Position numbers and translations under genes: made by a program. Positions 8,552 to 19,398 of a stretch of DNA of 64,000 bases are shown here, one piece after another. Source of the stretch: SZUA-36 sp963727635 (GTDB lineage Bacteria; Pseudomonadota; Gammaproteobacteria; Xanthomonadales; SZUA-36); the NCBI GenBank assembly GCA_963727635.1, contig CAVSHP010000019.1:1-64000 (forward strand), given 5' to 3'. The notes below the pieces were generated by a model, which worked only from the letters and a program-made list of their open reading frames with translations, did not search any database and was not told where the DNA came from. The stretch's first letter is position 1; every line of letters begins with the position of its first letter.

Positions 8552-9571
8552 TCAGAAATTTTCGGTGGTAAAGTTGACGTCAACATGTCTACGGATTAAC
8601 TCCTGAAGCTGTTTGACCGATAGCCACTCGCTATTGGTCCCGCTACTATAGGAATAACCCTCCGGGCACATTTGACCACCAAAAGTACTCATAAATTTAC
8701 TGATATCCCATAATTGTGTCGATGGAAGAATGACAAAATAATCCCTGAACTCGACGGTAGAGATAGAATCAGTTTCTGTGACCATCTCCTCATGCAGTTT
8801 CTCCCCTGGACGGATACCAACAACTTCCTGTCGGCAATTGGGGCCAACTGCCTTGGCAACGTCAGAAATGCGGTAACTTGGGATTTTAGGCACGTAGATC
8901 TCGCCGCCCCACATGAGCTTCAACGCACGCAACACCATATCAACCCCCTCACCTAGAGAGATGTTAAAACGGGTCATGCGTTCATCAGTAATTGGCAAGA
9001 CCCCTTCATACCGCTTGTTCAGAAAGAAAGGGATAACGCTCCCCCGGCTGCCCATAACATTGCCATAACGAACAACGGAAAATTTTATATCTCTTTTCCC
9101 TTTTATGTTATTGGCAGCAACAAAGAGTTTGTCCGAACATAGCTTGGTCGCACCATACAGATTTATTGGCGCCGCCGCCTTATCGGTACTTAAAGCGACA
9201 ACCTTGGTCACCTCGGTTTCAAGGCAGGCATCTATAACATTCTGCGCACCAAGAACGTTGGTCTTGATACATTCAAAAGGATTGTATTCTGCGATGGGAA
9301 CATGCTTCATCGCGGCAGCATGAATCACCACATCGATACCGCGCATAGCTTTAATCAGTCGATCTCTATCTCGCACATCGCCTATAAAATAACGGATTTG
9401 GGGATACTTTTCGGCAGGAAATTCTTGCGCCATCTCATACTGTTTCAATTCGTCACGAGAGAAAATGACCAGTCTTTTCAGGGAAGGGAACTCTTTTAAT
9501 ACCGTCCTTACAAACTCTTTTCCGAAAGAACCGGTACCCCCGGTTATCAAAATTGAATGTTCAGAGAGCAT
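8552..9571 (-). CDS. pseB: UDP-GlcNAc 4,6-dehydratase (inverting) PseB
   Basis: NAD(P)-dependent extended SDR that converts UDP-GlcNAc to the 4-keto-6-deoxy-L-arabino sugar, the first step to pseudaminic acid. The 339-residue protein shows ILITGGTGSFGKEFV (cofactor site), HAAAMKHVPIAEYNP, STDKAAAPINLYGATK (catalytic Asp/Lys and YxxxK), VRYGNVMGSRGSVIP, and the C-terminal GIRPGEKLHEEM. It is the first gene of the leftward operon pseB-pseC-pseF'-'pseI-methyltransferase-maf. All junctions but the deletion point overlap or are a base apart, so one transcript from upstream of 9571 is expected. Confidence 0.95.
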   Translation of the reverse strand: MLSEHSILITGGTGSFGKEFVRTVLKEFPSLKRLVIFSRDELKQYEMAQEFPAEKYPQIRYFIGDVRDRDRLIKAMRGIDVVIHAAAMKHVPIAEYNPFECIKTNVLGAQNVIDACLETEVTKVVALSTDKAAAPINLYGATKLCSDKLFVAANNIKGKRDIKFSVVRYGNVMGSRGSVIPFFLNKRYEGVLPITDERMTRFNISLGEGVDMVLRALKLMWGGEIYVPKIPSYRISDVAKAVGPNCRQEVVGIRPGEKLHEEMVTETDSISTVEFRDYFVILPSTQLWDISKFMSTFGGQMCPEGYSYSSGTNSEWLSVKQLQELIRRHVDVNFTTENF

Positions 9572-10292
9572 ACTATTCTTCCTTTTCTGAAAATGGCGCC
9601 CTACTAAAGACCTTAGACCCAGGAATAGAGATCAATAAGAATAAAAAGTAGAAAAAACCTCTTTGGATCAGTAACATAGAGTTCACAAAAAGAACCTGGC
9701 CGATCACCAAAGAGGTGAACCAATAATGCCGCAAACCTTCCTGCCTTTCAAGCTCGAAAAAACATCCGAAATTTTAACCGCCCATGCAGGATTAGTACTT
9801 GCGGGCACTGATTCCAGATCTCGCTTTATCAACTCTACGGCATCTCTGTCGATCATTGGCAAAAAACAAAACTAATAATCCTGGAAGAATAGCCATAAAT
9901 TCTGAGATATAAAGAACGAAGAAGGATATATGTAGTATGGGACGACACTGATTCTTCACTAATCAAGTGTCTAAAAACATCATATGTTGTGATGATGTAG
10001 GCAAATAGATTGACTAATATACTAATTTTAACTTCATTGGAAATTGACTGTAAATCTCCCCAATCCGTACCAGCCTAAAATATAGACTTCAGGATGATGA
10101 ATGAGCTGTTCTTCTACTTGTCGCCGTGCATACAACTGTTTCAGTCATTCCCAGACACTTCAGGCTTAACTGCTCGATTACGCTCACATTAATCATTAGC
10201 TATCATATTGCTCCATCATATTAAGACGTGCGTTCGGTAACTATATTTACCGCCAGTTGCAGTTGGACTTCAAAATTGAATCCGCGAAGTAT
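9572..10292. other. Intergenic stretch upstream of pseB
   Basis: About 720 bp, visibly richer in A and T than the flanks, with no open frame that resembles a protein and no strong palindrome. The pseB operon promoter must lie in its left part, but no convincing -35/-10 pair could be chosen. It separates the two leftward glycan operons. Confidence 0.5.
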
Positions 10293-12265
10293 TTATTCTG
10301 AACTTAATTCAACAGTAAACGGCATCAATCTACCCCCGGCACGTACTGTGTCGTCCAATTCACACAGGGAAAACATAATTCGGGTTAAATGGCGGTCGCC
10401 AGCCTGTTGATGTTTTAGCATGGGAATTGCCGCGCAGTCTGCGGGATTCCAGGATAAAGTCAGCCTGTGGTCTTCCGCGTCTGTAATCATGAGCTGCCCT
10501 TCTGTTGCGCCGAAAGCCGCGGTACTTGAAACGAATGCTGATGCGGCCTGACCATGATTAAACTCATGGTCGATCTGAAACAATTCAGCTTCTGGCCCGC
10601 CATTGGCGCAACGCACTTCTAGCGGTAATGAAAACGCATCGGGAAGGAGGGTAACTATTCCAACACGCACTACCCCCAGCGGTCGTTCGAATTGCTGAAA
10701 ATTATAAGTCAACTTTACCCGTTCGTTCCCATCATCAATCGTGATTGTCTTCTCCAAAGCGCCCTGTACCAGCGGGATCACTGCGCTGATTAGCAGCTCA
10801 GTACCTTGCTGCCGGATGCTTGGTGTAACCCATTCAAGATCGGTGATGCGACTGCGCTCACCCGGCTCTTCAATGAGCACCCCGCCTGAATAGAAATCTG
10901 CACCCAGTTCAATAGTATTGAAATAGCCTTGCGGCAATGTGCCGATAACAGGCGCGTAGCGGTGGGATTTGAATGCAAGCGACTTGATCGCCAGGCCGCG
11001 ACGCACGTTCAGGACAAGATGGAGATTAGGGGTATTGATCGTCCAGAAAATCCCTTCCTCGTCCTGGATGACCTGGATGCCTTCCGGCAACTTGATTTCG
11101 CTCAAAGAATGATGCGCTTCCACATCTTTGCCGTTCTCACGTTTCGATTCCTTTAGACCCAACCGTCGACTTGCTTTGGTAACACGAGCGATAGTTTCAT
11201 CCCATCGATCAGCAGTAATATGGGTACGCAGGTCACTTGCCCACAGTTCACAAAGTTCCCGCCAATCATCGTCCTGCGTATTGCCTGTCCGCGACAATGC
11301 CCGATGGACCTGATGGCAATGGTGTTAAGCCACAGATCATCCCTGCCCGTCACTGCCCAGCGGTTGATGTTGTACTTTGCCTGTTTTTTCACGGGTACCG
11401 GCTGGCTAACGGAAGTCAGACGCCGGATATTCGGATTTGGCGTTGATGCCTGAATTTCCAGCGCCTCACTGGGACTCAGCCAATCGAGCGCGAGGTCCTT
11501 ATGCAACCGGGTACAGACCCGTTTAAATCGCTCCCATTCCCCTTCATGATGCAAGCGCGATTCGGCCGTAAATCTCCCCGGCCGGTAATCGAAGATCTCC
11601 GCGTCATTACAATAGATGGGCAGCACGGCTCGATCATGCTCTGCTCGTTGTTTTACGTATGTCATGTATTCTGTGACAGGAATATCTCCATGCACGACCC
11701 GCTGCAGGCGCTGAAACAAAATCGAATCGGACCACAAAACGGGCAAAGACTGATCACCGCATCCAAGCGCATGGGTTGGAGTCGCGGAGAGCGGAGCATG
11801 ATTCAGCCCAAGGGCCAGGCGCACATTATCCCGATCCATGACAATGCCTTCATATCCGGCCTCCGCATACACATCCACCATGCCAGTCGAAAAGGCCATC
11901 TCGTTCACCAGCGCGAGCCTGGGCGTCACCCCCAGCATTGACCGGTAAGCATCCATACCCAGCTTCTGGTTCCAGCGATTCACCTCATAAGGAACCAGCG
12001 GCCCGATAATCTGGGACCACCCGCTGCCGATCAGTTCACACTGACGGCTTTCAAGCATTCGGCGAAAGCGTTCCACCCATGATTGATCCAGCAAGGCAAT
12101 CTGCTGCAGCGTCCAGCCGGTCAATTCGATACCGATGGGGATGCCCGTGCTTTCAGCCAAATCCAGCAATGGCCAATAGCATTTGCTGATCACCTCGGGC
12201 CGTGCCTCCGTCTTGATCGAAGAAAACGCCAGATTAAGGTGAAAAAATAAATAACCTTGCGCCAT
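10293..12265 (-). CDS. Glycoside hydrolase family 57-like protein, one frameshift
   Basis: About 657 residues once one shift near 11320 is repaired (NRWAVTGRDDLWLNT joins CHQVHRALSRTGNTQDDDWR). The N-terminal half has GH57 features: FFHLNLAFSSIKTEARPEVI, GIELTGWTLQQIALLD, LIGSGWSQIIGPLVPYEVNR, LALVNEMAFSTGMVDVYAEA and YCNDAEIFDYRPGRF. The C-terminal half is a beta-rich domain of the kind found in GH57 and alpha-mannosidase-like enzymes. There is no signal peptide, so it should act in the cytoplasm. Its ATG lies two bases past the stop of the PseG-like gene (TAGTCATG), tying it to the upstream glycan operon, where it is the last gene. Substrate unknown; it may trim or transfer the operon's sugar. 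Confidence 0.7.
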
Positions 12266-12267
12266 GA

Positions 12268-13253
12268 CTAAGCCATCAAACTCACCACGGCCTGCGCAAA
12301 TTTATGTCCGCCGGAAACGATAACTTCTGCCGCGCGTGCCGTGAAAGCGAAGCTGCCAACATATCATCCGCCATTAATTCTTTCAGTTTAGCCACTGCAT
12401 CCACCTCATCCCTAGCCACCAGCGCAACACCTTCTGCCGCAATTGCGGCCAACTCCTCAATCATCCTTGTTGCCGTACGGCGAAAACACAACGGTTGGCA
12501 CTCCATAATGAAGCAATTCAAAAAAACTCACTCCATATACTGTCACGGCATAATTTGCACCCACCATCAGACCATCCAGGCCAGAGGGCGATTGTGATTC
12601 ACCATGGAAACCCGTTGAGAAGCCGGCCAAACCGGTTGTTGTGCATAGGGGCCGGTAACCCAGTGCAGTTCGGTGTCGTCAGGCAAGGTTGCGTTGAGCA
12701 GCGTTGGCAATGTCTTCCCCAGGCCGGTCGCATCGCTACCCCCGGTCAGGGCGAGTACTTGCCCGCCGGATTTCCACTCAACGGCAGGACGATTCACATT
12801 GAGCAGAAAGCAATCCCATCCAAACCGGATCGGCGCATCGCCGGCCAGATGCTCAGGCGGCGAAAAACGGAATGACGGAATAAAGATCAGGTCCAGGGAA
12901 CCGCGGTGGCTGACAAGCCCATCCACACCGATGACCTTGCGCCCCTCCTGCCGAAGTTCCTGCAAGAGCGAGTCCAGATCCGCAGGCACCAGGCTCGGGT
13001 GCAGATCAAGCACCACGATTTGCGCATCTGCATGCCGGGCTTGCTGGCGGATCAATTTATCCAGGCTTTCCTCAAGCCCGATAAATCGATGATCGAATTC
13101 GGCCAGGTCGGCGCGCTGCACCGCTTCACCCTGAACCAGAAGCCGCACATCGGCGCCAAGTTCCTGATGTAACGCGCGTGCCACCACCAGTGAGCGGGTC
13201 AAGTGCCCAAGACCCAGTCCTGCGCCGGCATGGCAGACGATCAGGGCATTCAC
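12268..13253 (-). CDS. PseG-like UDP-sugar hydrolase/glycosyltransferase (GT-B fold), frame-shifted
   Basis: The product starts at a GTG with VNALIVCHAGAGLGLGHLTR, then SLVVARALHQELGADVRLLV, DAQIVVLDLHPSLVP, KVIGVDGLVSHRGSLDLIFI, GQVLALTGGSDATGLGKTLP and a C-terminal ELAAIAAEGVALVARDEVDA. The GxGLGHLxR start and the GGSDATG loop resemble PseG (UDP-2,4-diacetamido-trideoxy-altropyranose hydrolase) and MurG-like transferases. The expected pathway role is release of UDP to give the free sugar used by the NeuB-like enzyme next door. The frame is lost near 12590 and again near 12305 (LSFPADINL should read LSVSGGHKFAQAVVSLMA), giving about 328 residues. A longer frame upstream of the GTG only translates the palindromic repeat at 13283-13380. 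Confidence 0.65.
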
Positions 13254-13282
13254 GCCAGGTTGACCGTTGGGCAACTCATGTT

Positions 13283-13380
13283 CCCTCCCTTGCAGGGGGA
13301 ACGTTAGGATGGGGGTAGAACCGTGGCAAGGTATCGGAGTCTCTACCCCCACCCCAGCCCTCCCCCTGCAAGGGGGAGGG
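13283..13380. repeat. Imperfect palindrome with CCCTCCCCCTGCAAGGGGGAGGG arm
   Basis: A 98-bp inverted repeat. The left arm, CCCTCCCTTGCAGGGGG through GATGGGGGTAGA, pairs with the right arm, TCTACCCCCACCCC through CTGCAAGGGGGAGGG, around a centre near 13330. The right arm itself ends in a G/C-rich hairpin. Such palindromes are common as dispersed intergenic repeats. It sits between the NeuB-like and PseG-like genes inside one operon, so it would be transcribed as a strong hairpin and may lower downstream expression. Confidence 0.75.
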
Positions 13381-13437
13381 CGTATTTCGGTTAATAAGAT
13401 ATTCAAGTTCACGCCAAGCCAACCATTCTCAATTGAA

Positions 13438-14323
13438 TCACTTCCACTGCTCGCGCATCTCTTTCATCGGTCGCAATCCGTCAGACGGATCGGCACGCCA
13501 TAAACGATCCGGCAATTCAGAAGGCACGGGTTCCTTGATGCCATTGCCATCTGCGACAAACCCCTTTTTCACATCGCTGATCACGGCACTGATCTGTTCC
13601 GGCAGCCAGCAATGCCCCACCGCAAACTCTTCCCCCTTGCCCTCCAGGTCAAGATGAAATTCAATTACCCTGGCACCCCAGCGATGAATCGCCCGATGGA
13701 TAACACCGGGTTCCACCGTGTGATCGGACCAGCCCACCTCGCAACCGGTGGCCTGGCGTATGGTCTCGATCGCGGCGAGATTGGCATCGGTATAAGGCGT
13801 GGGATAGGCAGAAGTGCAATGCAGCAGGGTCGGTGCATTGCACCCATTCTGTTGCAGCACCGCAACTGCGTGCTTGATCTCATCGATCGTGGCCATGCCG
13901 GTAGAAAGTATGATCGGCTTTCCGGTACGGGCGCAGGCAGCCAGCAGATCATCCCAGAGCAATTCGTAAGAAGCGATCTTGAAAAATGCCACATAAGGCT
14001 GCAACTCGGAAACCGCTTCCAGATAAAACGGCGTGCAGGAAAATTCGATCTCCCGTTCCTGGCAACGCTGTGCCAGCTTCGGTACAAATTCCAGCGGCAG
14101 TTCCCATTCCTTGCGTTTGCGATGTTTCTCTGACGCTCCAGAATCTCGGGCGAAAACAATTGTTCGATCTTGAACAGCTGGAATTTCACGGCAGAGCATC
14201 CGGCACGCAGCGGCCGCTATCAATGAATTCAATAGACCGCGACAGGTCACGGTGATGGTTACTCGAAACTTCGGCAATGAATTGAACGTGGGGACCCTCA
14301 TATTGCAATGCCTGTATCGACAT
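13438..14323 (-). CDS. NeuB-family nonulosonate synthase-like protein lacking SAF domain, frame-shifted
   Basis: PEP-dependent sialic/nonulosonic acid synthase family. With about three one-base corrections it reads MSIQALQYEGPHVQFIAEVS, SNHHRDLSRSIEFIDS, VKFQLFKIEQLFSPEIL, then in one frame EFSCTPFYLEAVSELQPYVA, FFKIASYELLWDDLL, GKPIILSTGMATIDEIKHAV, LLHCTSAYPTP and GCEVGWSDHTVEPGVIHRAI. These are the family's barrel motifs. It ends WRADPSDGLRPMKEMREQWK, at about 294 residues, with none of the SAF domain seen in PseI or NeuB proper. The ATG at 14323 is chosen because it keeps the IAEVSSNH motif in frame. It follows the ATP-grasp gene by 6 bp. The product sugar acid is unknown. Confidence 0.75.
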
Positions 14324-14329
14324 TAATCT

Positions 14330-15549
14330 TTATGGTCGCATAGAGACCCAGGAAATTCTCGCCTCGACTTCTTCACGATTTTCTCCAACAACGACAAAAA
14401 CACCAAATCTCTGGCATGACTTTTATCTGGGGATCAAGTTCCCGGTTTATATCCGAACTCAAGCTTTTTCACCCAGGGCTGCTTATTCACCAGGTCACTT
14501 CCTTCAATACTTATAAGTTTCCCGGAAGGCGGAAAAAAATACCGATTTGCCACACCCAGATGAAATTGCGGTTCAAGTTTCTGCAAATTCCGGTTTGTGC
14601 CCTGTAGCAATATTGATCGCCGCTTCCACAATATTAACTCCACACCCAAGAGGGATAAGACTCTCAGAGAAATCCCCGCCTGAAAGTCGCGCCGCCATAT
14701 CGATCATCTTCGGGCCCTCAGGTGTAAGAACCACATCCCCTTTGACTACACCATCGGTTACACCCAGAGCGAGTCCGGCACGCTCCACCAGCTGCTCTAC
14801 TGCCTGACGCTGCTCTGGCGTTACGGAACTCGGCATCCAGCCGCCATTCTCAATAATGTTTGGGGCATATGCCTCAGCATCTCGTAATTACGGTCAGCAA
14901 AGCCAGGCGTATATGCTTTCCCTTGGTACATCACTGTTTCAGTACTGATTTGCAGCCGGGCAGAAACTCTTCCGCCATCACCTCTCCGCTGTATGCGAGT
15001 TGCCTGCTTTGCTGGAATAAATCATCAAAGTCACAGCCCTCACCAAGATAAAACACCCCGCGGAACCGATCGGTCAACCGGCTTGATAATCAGCGGATAC
15101 CCGCGTTCAATTACGATTCTTTTCAGTTGGCCCGTCGATTCGACGAGCGAGAACCAGGGGATCGTCACACCTCGCTCCTGGAAACGACATTTCATTTTGT
15201 ACTTGTGCGTGGATACATGCGCCGACTCCATCGGGATGGAAGGTGACCCTATGTGCGCGGCCAAGGCACATCCAACCTGCGGGATGTCACTCCCTTGCAC
15301 CAGAACACCACTTACACGATGCCCCTGGAGCTTGAATGCATTAATAAATCCAATCAGCGCAGGAATGTCCCTTATAGACACCAAAGCCGACTGATCAGCA
15401 ATCTGGAAACCCGGTGAATCTGGATTTACATCAGCCGCCACCACGTAAAACCCCATTCCCTGAGCAGTCCGTATTGCAAACACCTGATCTGCGCTCGCAC
15501 CGAGCATCAGCAGCCATTCCTGTTGCTCGGCATGTTTGGGTTTGGTCAA
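14330..15549 (-). CDS. ATP-grasp family ligase, frame-shifted
   Basis: About 406 residues after correction. The N-terminal pre-ATP-grasp part is intact in one frame: LLMLGASADQVFAIRTAQGM, GFYVVAADVNPDSPGFQIAD, VSGVLVQGSDIPQVGCALAA, HVSTHKYKMKCRFQERGVTI and RGYPLIIKPVDRS (ATP lysine region). Shifts near 15055, 14850 and 14450 separate it from VVKGDVVLTPEGPKMIDMAA, RLSGGDFSESLIPLGCGVNI (metal/ATP site) and the end GENREEVEARISWVSMRP. Members join a carboxylate to an amine or other nucleophile using ATP. The start is a TTG two bases past the SDR stop. In this operon it may attach an acyl or amino acid group to the sugar, which is inference. Confidence 0.7.
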
Positions 15550-15551
15550 AA

Positions 15552-16310
15552 CTAGCTCCCAGACCCCAGGAATAACCCTCCATTAACATTAAGCACGTGA
15601 CCAGTAATGTAGCTCGCTGCATCCAATGTAAAAAAAGGACGGCACTAGCCACTTCTGAAACTTCTCCAGGGCGGCCCATCAGTTGGTTCTTGATCTGCTG
15701 GAGCGGCGTACGAGTAGCGATGTCTTCAAACATGGCGGAGCTTAAAACCGGGCGACCGCCATTAACACGGACGTTTTCGTCGGCTAACAATCTTGCAAGG
15801 ATATCGAAGAAATTATTCTCGCCTTTTGACGCTGCATAATGCGTACCTATTCCCCATCTGCCCGCCAACTGATGAAACATTAATAATGCAACCACCCCCA
15901 GCTGCCTTGAAATATGGGGCTATAAGCTGAGAGCAAAGAAATGTACCCTTAATATGCGTATTGATCGTCTTATCCCAGTCCTCATCAGTGATCTCCCTGT
16001 AAGGTTTCTGCTCAAGATAGCCAGCATTATTTATAAGTATGTCAATGTGACCATAAGCTGAATTTGTGGCTTCGGGTATGCGGATTACTTCATCTCATTT
16101 GGAGATATCCCCCTGCACTACCATTGCATCACCACCCAGGCCGTGAATTTTTTCAACTACTTTCAGGGCCGATTCAGAATTCCGAAGATATTTTACTACG
16201 ACCTTGGCGCCGCTGCCTGCAAGGGTGGCAGCGATGTCCGCCCCAATGCCGCGTGATGCCCCAGTAATAATGGTCACACGATTCTTTAATGAAAGTTGCA
16301 TTTCAGTCAT
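15552..16310 (-). CDS. Short-chain dehydrogenase/reductase, frame-shifted
   Basis: The N-terminal cofactor site is clear: NRVTIITGASRGIGADIAAT (TGxxxGIG), followed by GSGAKVVVKYLRNSE and GGDAMVVQGDISK. The middle is frame-broken near 16090 and 15880 but contains YGHIDILINNAGYL and the start of YxxSKGE. The C-terminal part reads ARLLADENVRVN, MFEDIATRTPLQQIKNQLMG, RPGEVSEVASAVLFL and LNVNGGLFLGSGS before TAG. Length is about 252 residues, standard for classical SDRs. It stands between a DXS-like enzyme and an ATP-grasp protein, with a 20-bp gap and a 2-bp gap. A role in reducing or oxidising a keto-sugar made by the DXS-like enzyme is an inference. Confidence 0.75.
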
Positions 16311-16330
16311 CCACAAATCTAACAATCAAG

Positions 16331-18092
16331 TCAATCAACCCTGTGGGAAATATTAGGCCAAAAACTCGTTACCCTGTTCAAAACATCCTGATCACTCATG
16401 CCCGAGCGGGACAGGCACTCCTGCTTGTTGCCTGCCGGCACGAACATGTCCGGAATGCCCAGACGCAACACTGATGCATCGACCTGGTGATCCAGCAATA
16501 TCTCCCCGACCATCGAGCCAAAACCGCCCGGCAGGGTGCCTTCCTCGATGCAGATCACCCTTGAGGTCTTCTTGCATATATTCGCAATGGCTTTCGTGGG
16601 CGCAGGCTTGATCTCCTTGACACAGCACAAGCTGAAAGTGCTACCGAAGCGACTCGACAGAGTTTCGCGCAGTATCCTTGCCACGCCGACCGCATTGCTT
16701 AAAAAGAGGATGACGCCGGCATCTCCCTCGGCAAGCATGGCCAGCCCCTTTGTTTCGGTACGAGGCCTCTATTCGTCACCTGAGATCACCTCATAAGGAT
16801 GCAGTATCACCATCGGCCCGACCGGATCGGCCAATCTGGCTGACAATTCACTGCGGATATCCTGTGTGCTATATGGGTAAACCAGCCTCATGTTGGGGAA
16901 TGACCTCAGATAGGGAATATCATAAATTCCGTGATGAGTCGGAGAGTCATATCCGGAAAATCCCGATCTCACGCCAAGGATCGTAACCGGCAAATTCATG
17001 AAACATACATCATGCAGAAGTTGATCGAATGCCCTCTGCATAAAGGTGGTTTGCATACAGACCACCGGCTTCATCCACTTCAATGCCAATCCGCAAGCCA
17101 TGCCGACAGCCTGCTGTTCGGCCATGCCAACATCGATCACCCGGTCCGGGAATTCCACGGCAAGGGTTTGCAGATAGGATGCATATGGCGTTGCGGGAGT
17201 TATGACGACGATAGCTCTGTTGGATCATGGTGCATCGATTCCAGCAACTGCTCCGCCGCTTCTGATGCAAAGGTCTTGCCGATGACGGTAGGAGCGGCGC
17301 CTGCGCCGCTGACCGGATCGAATGGCATGGAAAAGTGCATCTTGTACGGATGAGTCTTCGCACACTGAAGGCCGCGTCCCTTCTCCTCGACATGGACCAA
17401 TACAGCCCTGGTCATGCCCTTCGCGACATTTAGTGCATCCATCAACATTTTGACATCATGTCCATCCTGTACGGAAATGTAGGCCAGCCCAAGCCCCTCA
17501 AAGAACGCCTTTGATTTTTGTTGCCAATCCGGACCCATGGTCAAATGACGCATGCCGCCCACGCTCGGGGCTATGGCCATTTCATTATCGTTCAGCACAA
17601 TGACCATATTCAGGTTCGAGGTGGCAGCGAAATTCAGCCCCTCGAATGCCATGCCCTCCACCATCGATCCATCGCCGATCACTGCGACGACATGGTTATC
17701 CGAGCCCGCCTCTTTCAAGGCCCAGGCGATCCCGGAACCGATGGCGATCGATGTCCCCGCATGGGATGCCTCGATAGTGTCGTGCTCGGATTCGGCATGC
17801 GAGATGAACCTGCTCATGCCCTCAAACGTATTGAGCGTCGGGAAAAGATCTATTCTTCCGGTAAGCAGTTTATGGGTGTATCCCGGGTGGCCGTGTCTAA
17901 GATGATCGGGTCTTTGGGGGAATCAAACACCCGATGCAATGAAACCGTCAACTCGATCACTGACAGATTGGCGCCTATATGGCCTCCTGTCTGCGAGATG
18001 CTGGTTATCAAAAAATCACGGATCGATTCCGACAGTGCTGAAAGTTCGGAGACAGATAATTCTTTTATATCTGAAGACAATAATTTATTCAT
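16331..18092 (-). CDS. DXS/transketolase-like TPP enzyme, frame-shifted
   Basis: About 587 residues, close to 1-deoxyxylulose-5-phosphate synthase in layout. The N-terminus reads TGGHIGANLSVIELTVSLHR. The next motif is DTATRDTPINC, but replacing GG by GGG near 17893 restores DTGHPGYTHKLLTGRIDLF with the DXS histidine. The TPP-binding stretch is IGDGSMVEGMAFEGLNFAAT through NDNEMAIAPSVGGM. The Pyr domain has DVGMAEQQAVGMACGLA, and the transketolase C-terminal domain ICIEEGTLPGGFGSMVGEIL. Shifts near 17890, 17190 and 16760 split it. It is embedded in a glycan operon (3 bp after the pyruvyltransferase gene, 20 bp before the SDR), not with isoprenoid genes. It probably makes a branched or chain-extended sugar from pyruvate; it is not assigned as housekeeping dxs. 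Confidence 0.75.
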
Positions 18093-18095
18093 GTT

Positions 18096-19398
18096 TTATG
18101 ACTTGGTATTTGCATCCGATTTTAAGAGAACGACTGATTTCACTTCCTCCGGTGAATTCGATGATCTTGATATCGATCCCGGAGGCATCATTGCAGCGAT
18201 TGCATAGTCGGCATATTTCCTGACTTCCGGGACACCTGTGTCGAAAATCTTCCCGGATTTCTTCTTGAATCCATTCTCATCCCTTATGCCACGAAGGATT
18301 CGATCAACCAGTGTCCCCGGATCGATATTATCCATTTCTCGACCACGGCATCCTCCGTGCCCAGCCATTTATGGAACTCATATACCTTTGGATTGTAATT
18401 GATACCGATTACAGGAACCTTCTGCATGGCGGCGAATACATTGCCGTGCAAACGGGTGCATAAAGCTGCGACAGCCCCTTCATATAAGGACGCGCAATCC
18501 GTTACGTCGATATCGTCATTCACGGCGAAGATATTTTCTCTCGATGATGCAAGCTTTATTATCTCGCCGGCAATATTCCTGTCGTCCTCATTGCGATTCC
18601 CGTGATCATATATGCACTGGGGTATAAACAGGATACTGTGATCGAATTCCGTCATCAGGATATCGCATGTCCTGGCCATGGGACAGATGAAATCCCGGGT
18701 GTCGATCCCTGTACCTGTCGGGATCGAGCGCACGGATACAGCGATGACAGACCGCTTGCTTGCGTGCGCATCGCGCCAGGCGGCGAACTTCCCTGGAATC
18801 CTGCCGACGGCATCCTGAAGTCGTAGACGGGGTCGGCAATTGATGAACCGCTTCCTCACACTTATTTGTTCCAGTTCTTCAAGGCTCTTGCCATCCCTGA
18901 CCGTGATCATCGACCCGCCCGGCAGCAAGTCTCGACATATCCCTGCCAAGTTGTGTTTTGAACGGACCCACTGAAATGCCAAACCACATCACGGGAGTTC
19001 CCGACATTTTTCCGCCATCAAGGACAGCGCCAGAAACCTCGGGATCGGGCCTTTAACAGGTCGATCGTGTAATCGACCAGGAAATTCCCGGCGCCCAACA
19101 CCAGCAGATCACTGCTTGCGATCTCACTGTATAGCTGGCACAGGTCGGTCTCGTCATCGTCCGGATTGAATCCGCGGAACCATTTGCCGATACTTTGTTC
19201 CTTGGTCTCATACTCAAGACCGTTTACCGACCTGATCCCGTACCTTGAATACTGGTCTTCCCCTGCATGTCTCGCCACCACAACGGCGTCGACATCACCC
19301 AGTTTCTCCCTGAGCAAGTCAACCAGGACCAGCAACGGGGCATCGTCGCCGAAACTTTTGATCCCGTATGCCCCATCGAAATATTATCTTTTCTTCAT
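18096..19398 (-). CDS. Polysaccharide pyruvyltransferase family protein, frame-shifted
   Basis: About 434 residues in four frames. The N-terminus reads GAYGIKSFGDDAPLLVLVD, GDVDAVVVARHAGEDQYSR and ASSDLLVLGAGNFLVDY. The body has KHNLAGICRDLLPGGSMITV, SVIAVSVRSIPTGTGID, ILFIPQCIYDHGN and AALCTRLHGNVFAAMQKVPV. The end reads GINYNPKVYEFHKWLG, then DRILRGIRDENGFKK. The TRLHGNVFA segment and the K that follows are hallmarks of CsaB/WcaK-type pyruvyltransferases, which transfer pyruvate from PEP to sugars as a ketal. The ATG at 19398 follows directly on the stop of the preceding gene (TGAATG), and the stop is 3 bp before the DXS-like gene. A non-catalytic GT-B-like relative is possible. Confidence 0.72.

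Noticed and set aside
16331..18092. Housekeeping dxs
   Set aside because: The operon context is glycan synthesis, and the protein is somewhat short; kept as DXS-like until the rest of the genome is known.
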